A DNA stretch of 64,000 nucleotides from Hymenoscyphus infarciens (Eukaryota; Ascomycota; Leotiomycetes; Helotiales; Helotiaceae), in NCBI GenBank assembly GCA_001414345.1, contig LLCB01000240.1, positions 62,001 to 126,000 of the forward strand, given 5' to 3'. Under the pieces are notes generated by a model, which was not told where the DNA came from, made no database searches, and saw only the letters and a list, made by a program, of their open reading frames with translations. Below, in pieces: positions 63,401-64,000 of this stretch. Every line of letters starts with the position of its first letter. Position 1 is the stretch's first letter. Made by a program: the position numbers and the translations under genes.

Positions 63401-63943
63401 CACAGTCAGATTATCAATCTCTACTTGACAGCATGGGGGAGTTGGTAGAGGATGGGAACAAGAAGGTTGCAGAGCTCGAGGCAAGACTCAAGGAAGCAGA
63501 TGCAAACCTGAAAGTCAAAGACGCTGAACTTGCTGAGGCAAAGGTATGTGAACTGTTTTAACAATGTGGTATATACTTCTTACTCATGTCTACTCTCTAG
63601 ACCAAGATCGGATCCCTTTCTTCCCCAAAGACCCCATCTGGTGCACAATCTCCTAGTCTTTCCGCGAGCAAATATGCCCCAGAAGATCATGCCGATGCAC
63701 CGAGTAAGGATCCAGAGCCAAAGACGGCAGAAGGTGAGCATGACAGTTCATCTGCCGCACTTGCATCGGTCCGATTACCCATTTTTATTGCCCACAATGT
63801 TTCCTTCTTTCCTTCTGGTCATTCATGCATACCAAGCTTTAGAGAAACCTGCTGACAATTTCGCTCATATAGTTAGCGAAAGCTAGAGTTGCCGCAGCGC
63901 AGCTAGAGGAAATGAACGAGGATGCGAAAAAGGATAACATGAG
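60478..63943 (+). CDS. Long coiled-coil protein with 20-residue repeats (3' end beyond window)
   Basis: Exons 60478-63543, 63601-63733 and 63877-63943 are visible; a GTAAAT donor at 63944 shows the gene continues outside the window. Residues 1 to about 255 are a basic Ser/Thr/Pro-rich, probably disordered region (for example RTTGGLTKPPVRSVPGSTVR). From about 255 to beyond 1020 the protein is almost continuous heptad coiled coil rich in Ala, Glu, Lys and Leu. Near residues 848-925 a 20-residue unit PDTSEADALRAELEALKSKK repeats about four times. Relatives in other fungi carry automatic labels such as M protein repeat protein, which is composition-based and not functional. A basic Ser/Pro head plus long coil would fit a microtubule- or cytoskeleton-associated protein; this is a guess. 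The first ATG is used. Confidence 0.88.
63005..63250 (+). repeat. 60-bp coding tandem repeat in the coiled-coil gene
   Basis: About four imperfect copies of a 60-bp unit coding for the 20-residue heptad-compatible repeat around PDTSEADALRAELEALKS. Silent differences between copies show selection for the peptide over the DNA. Confidence 0.85.
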
Positions 63944-64000
63944 GTAAATTATCACTGCATTACTATTTCCCATTTTGGTTCACGCTAATTGATTCCCGCA

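Overview
The window is nuclear DNA of a filamentous ascomycete (Pezizomycotina). The evidence is short GT-AG introns of mostly 46-80 nt with CTAAC/CTGAC-type branch sites, many per gene; long pyrimidine-rich leaders; a group III HAMP-repeat histidine kinase; a NUC-1-type bHLH factor; a 2EXR-type F-box-like protein; and gene deserts of up to 12 kb. A Leotiomycete is my best guess, but this is weak and rests only on how closely the kinase resembles Botrytis BOS1 as I remember it.

Layout. From 0.1 to 8.6 kb an F-box-like acidic-tailed protein (minus) and a Munc13/UNC-13-like C2 protein (plus) diverge from a 1.2 kb spacer. From 8.6 to 16.8 kb a 3.8 kb spacer and pyrimidine-rich leader precede the osmosensing group III histidine kinase, 7 exons and 1304 aa. 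From 16.8 to 29.4 kb lies an AT-rich, gene-poor block. It holds 10-bp minisatellites, a 693-bp TA-flanked terminal-inverted-repeat element, a 34-nt poly(T), a reading frame broken by three TAA codons, and what looks like a spliced leader.

From 29.4 to 41.6 kb there is a housekeeping cluster: a three-RRM RNA-binding protein, a clathrin/AP-1 accessory-like protein divergent from nucleoporin NSP1, the mitochondrial ATPase inhibitor IF1, and a 14-3-3 protein. After a 3.2 kb spacer come CDC14 phosphatase and KEOPS subunit PCC1, sharing a 468-bp divergent promoter, then the NUC-1-like bHLH regulator. From 50.5 to 60.4 kb the density falls again, with one 2EXR-type gene and one decayed coding region. 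At the right edge a long coiled-coil protein with 20-residue repeats runs off the window.

Functionally this is a typical unclustered fungal stretch. The genes serve signalling (kinase, 14-3-3, CDC14), membrane traffic (Munc13-like, AP-1 accessory), nuclear transport and RNA control (NSP1, RRM protein), tRNA modification (PCC1), energy (IF1) and phosphate response (bHLH). I see no secondary-metabolite cluster, operon, CRISPR array, rRNA or convincing tRNA. All exon models were read by eye from splice signals and frame continuity. Those I call confident give exact multiples of three across all their junctions.
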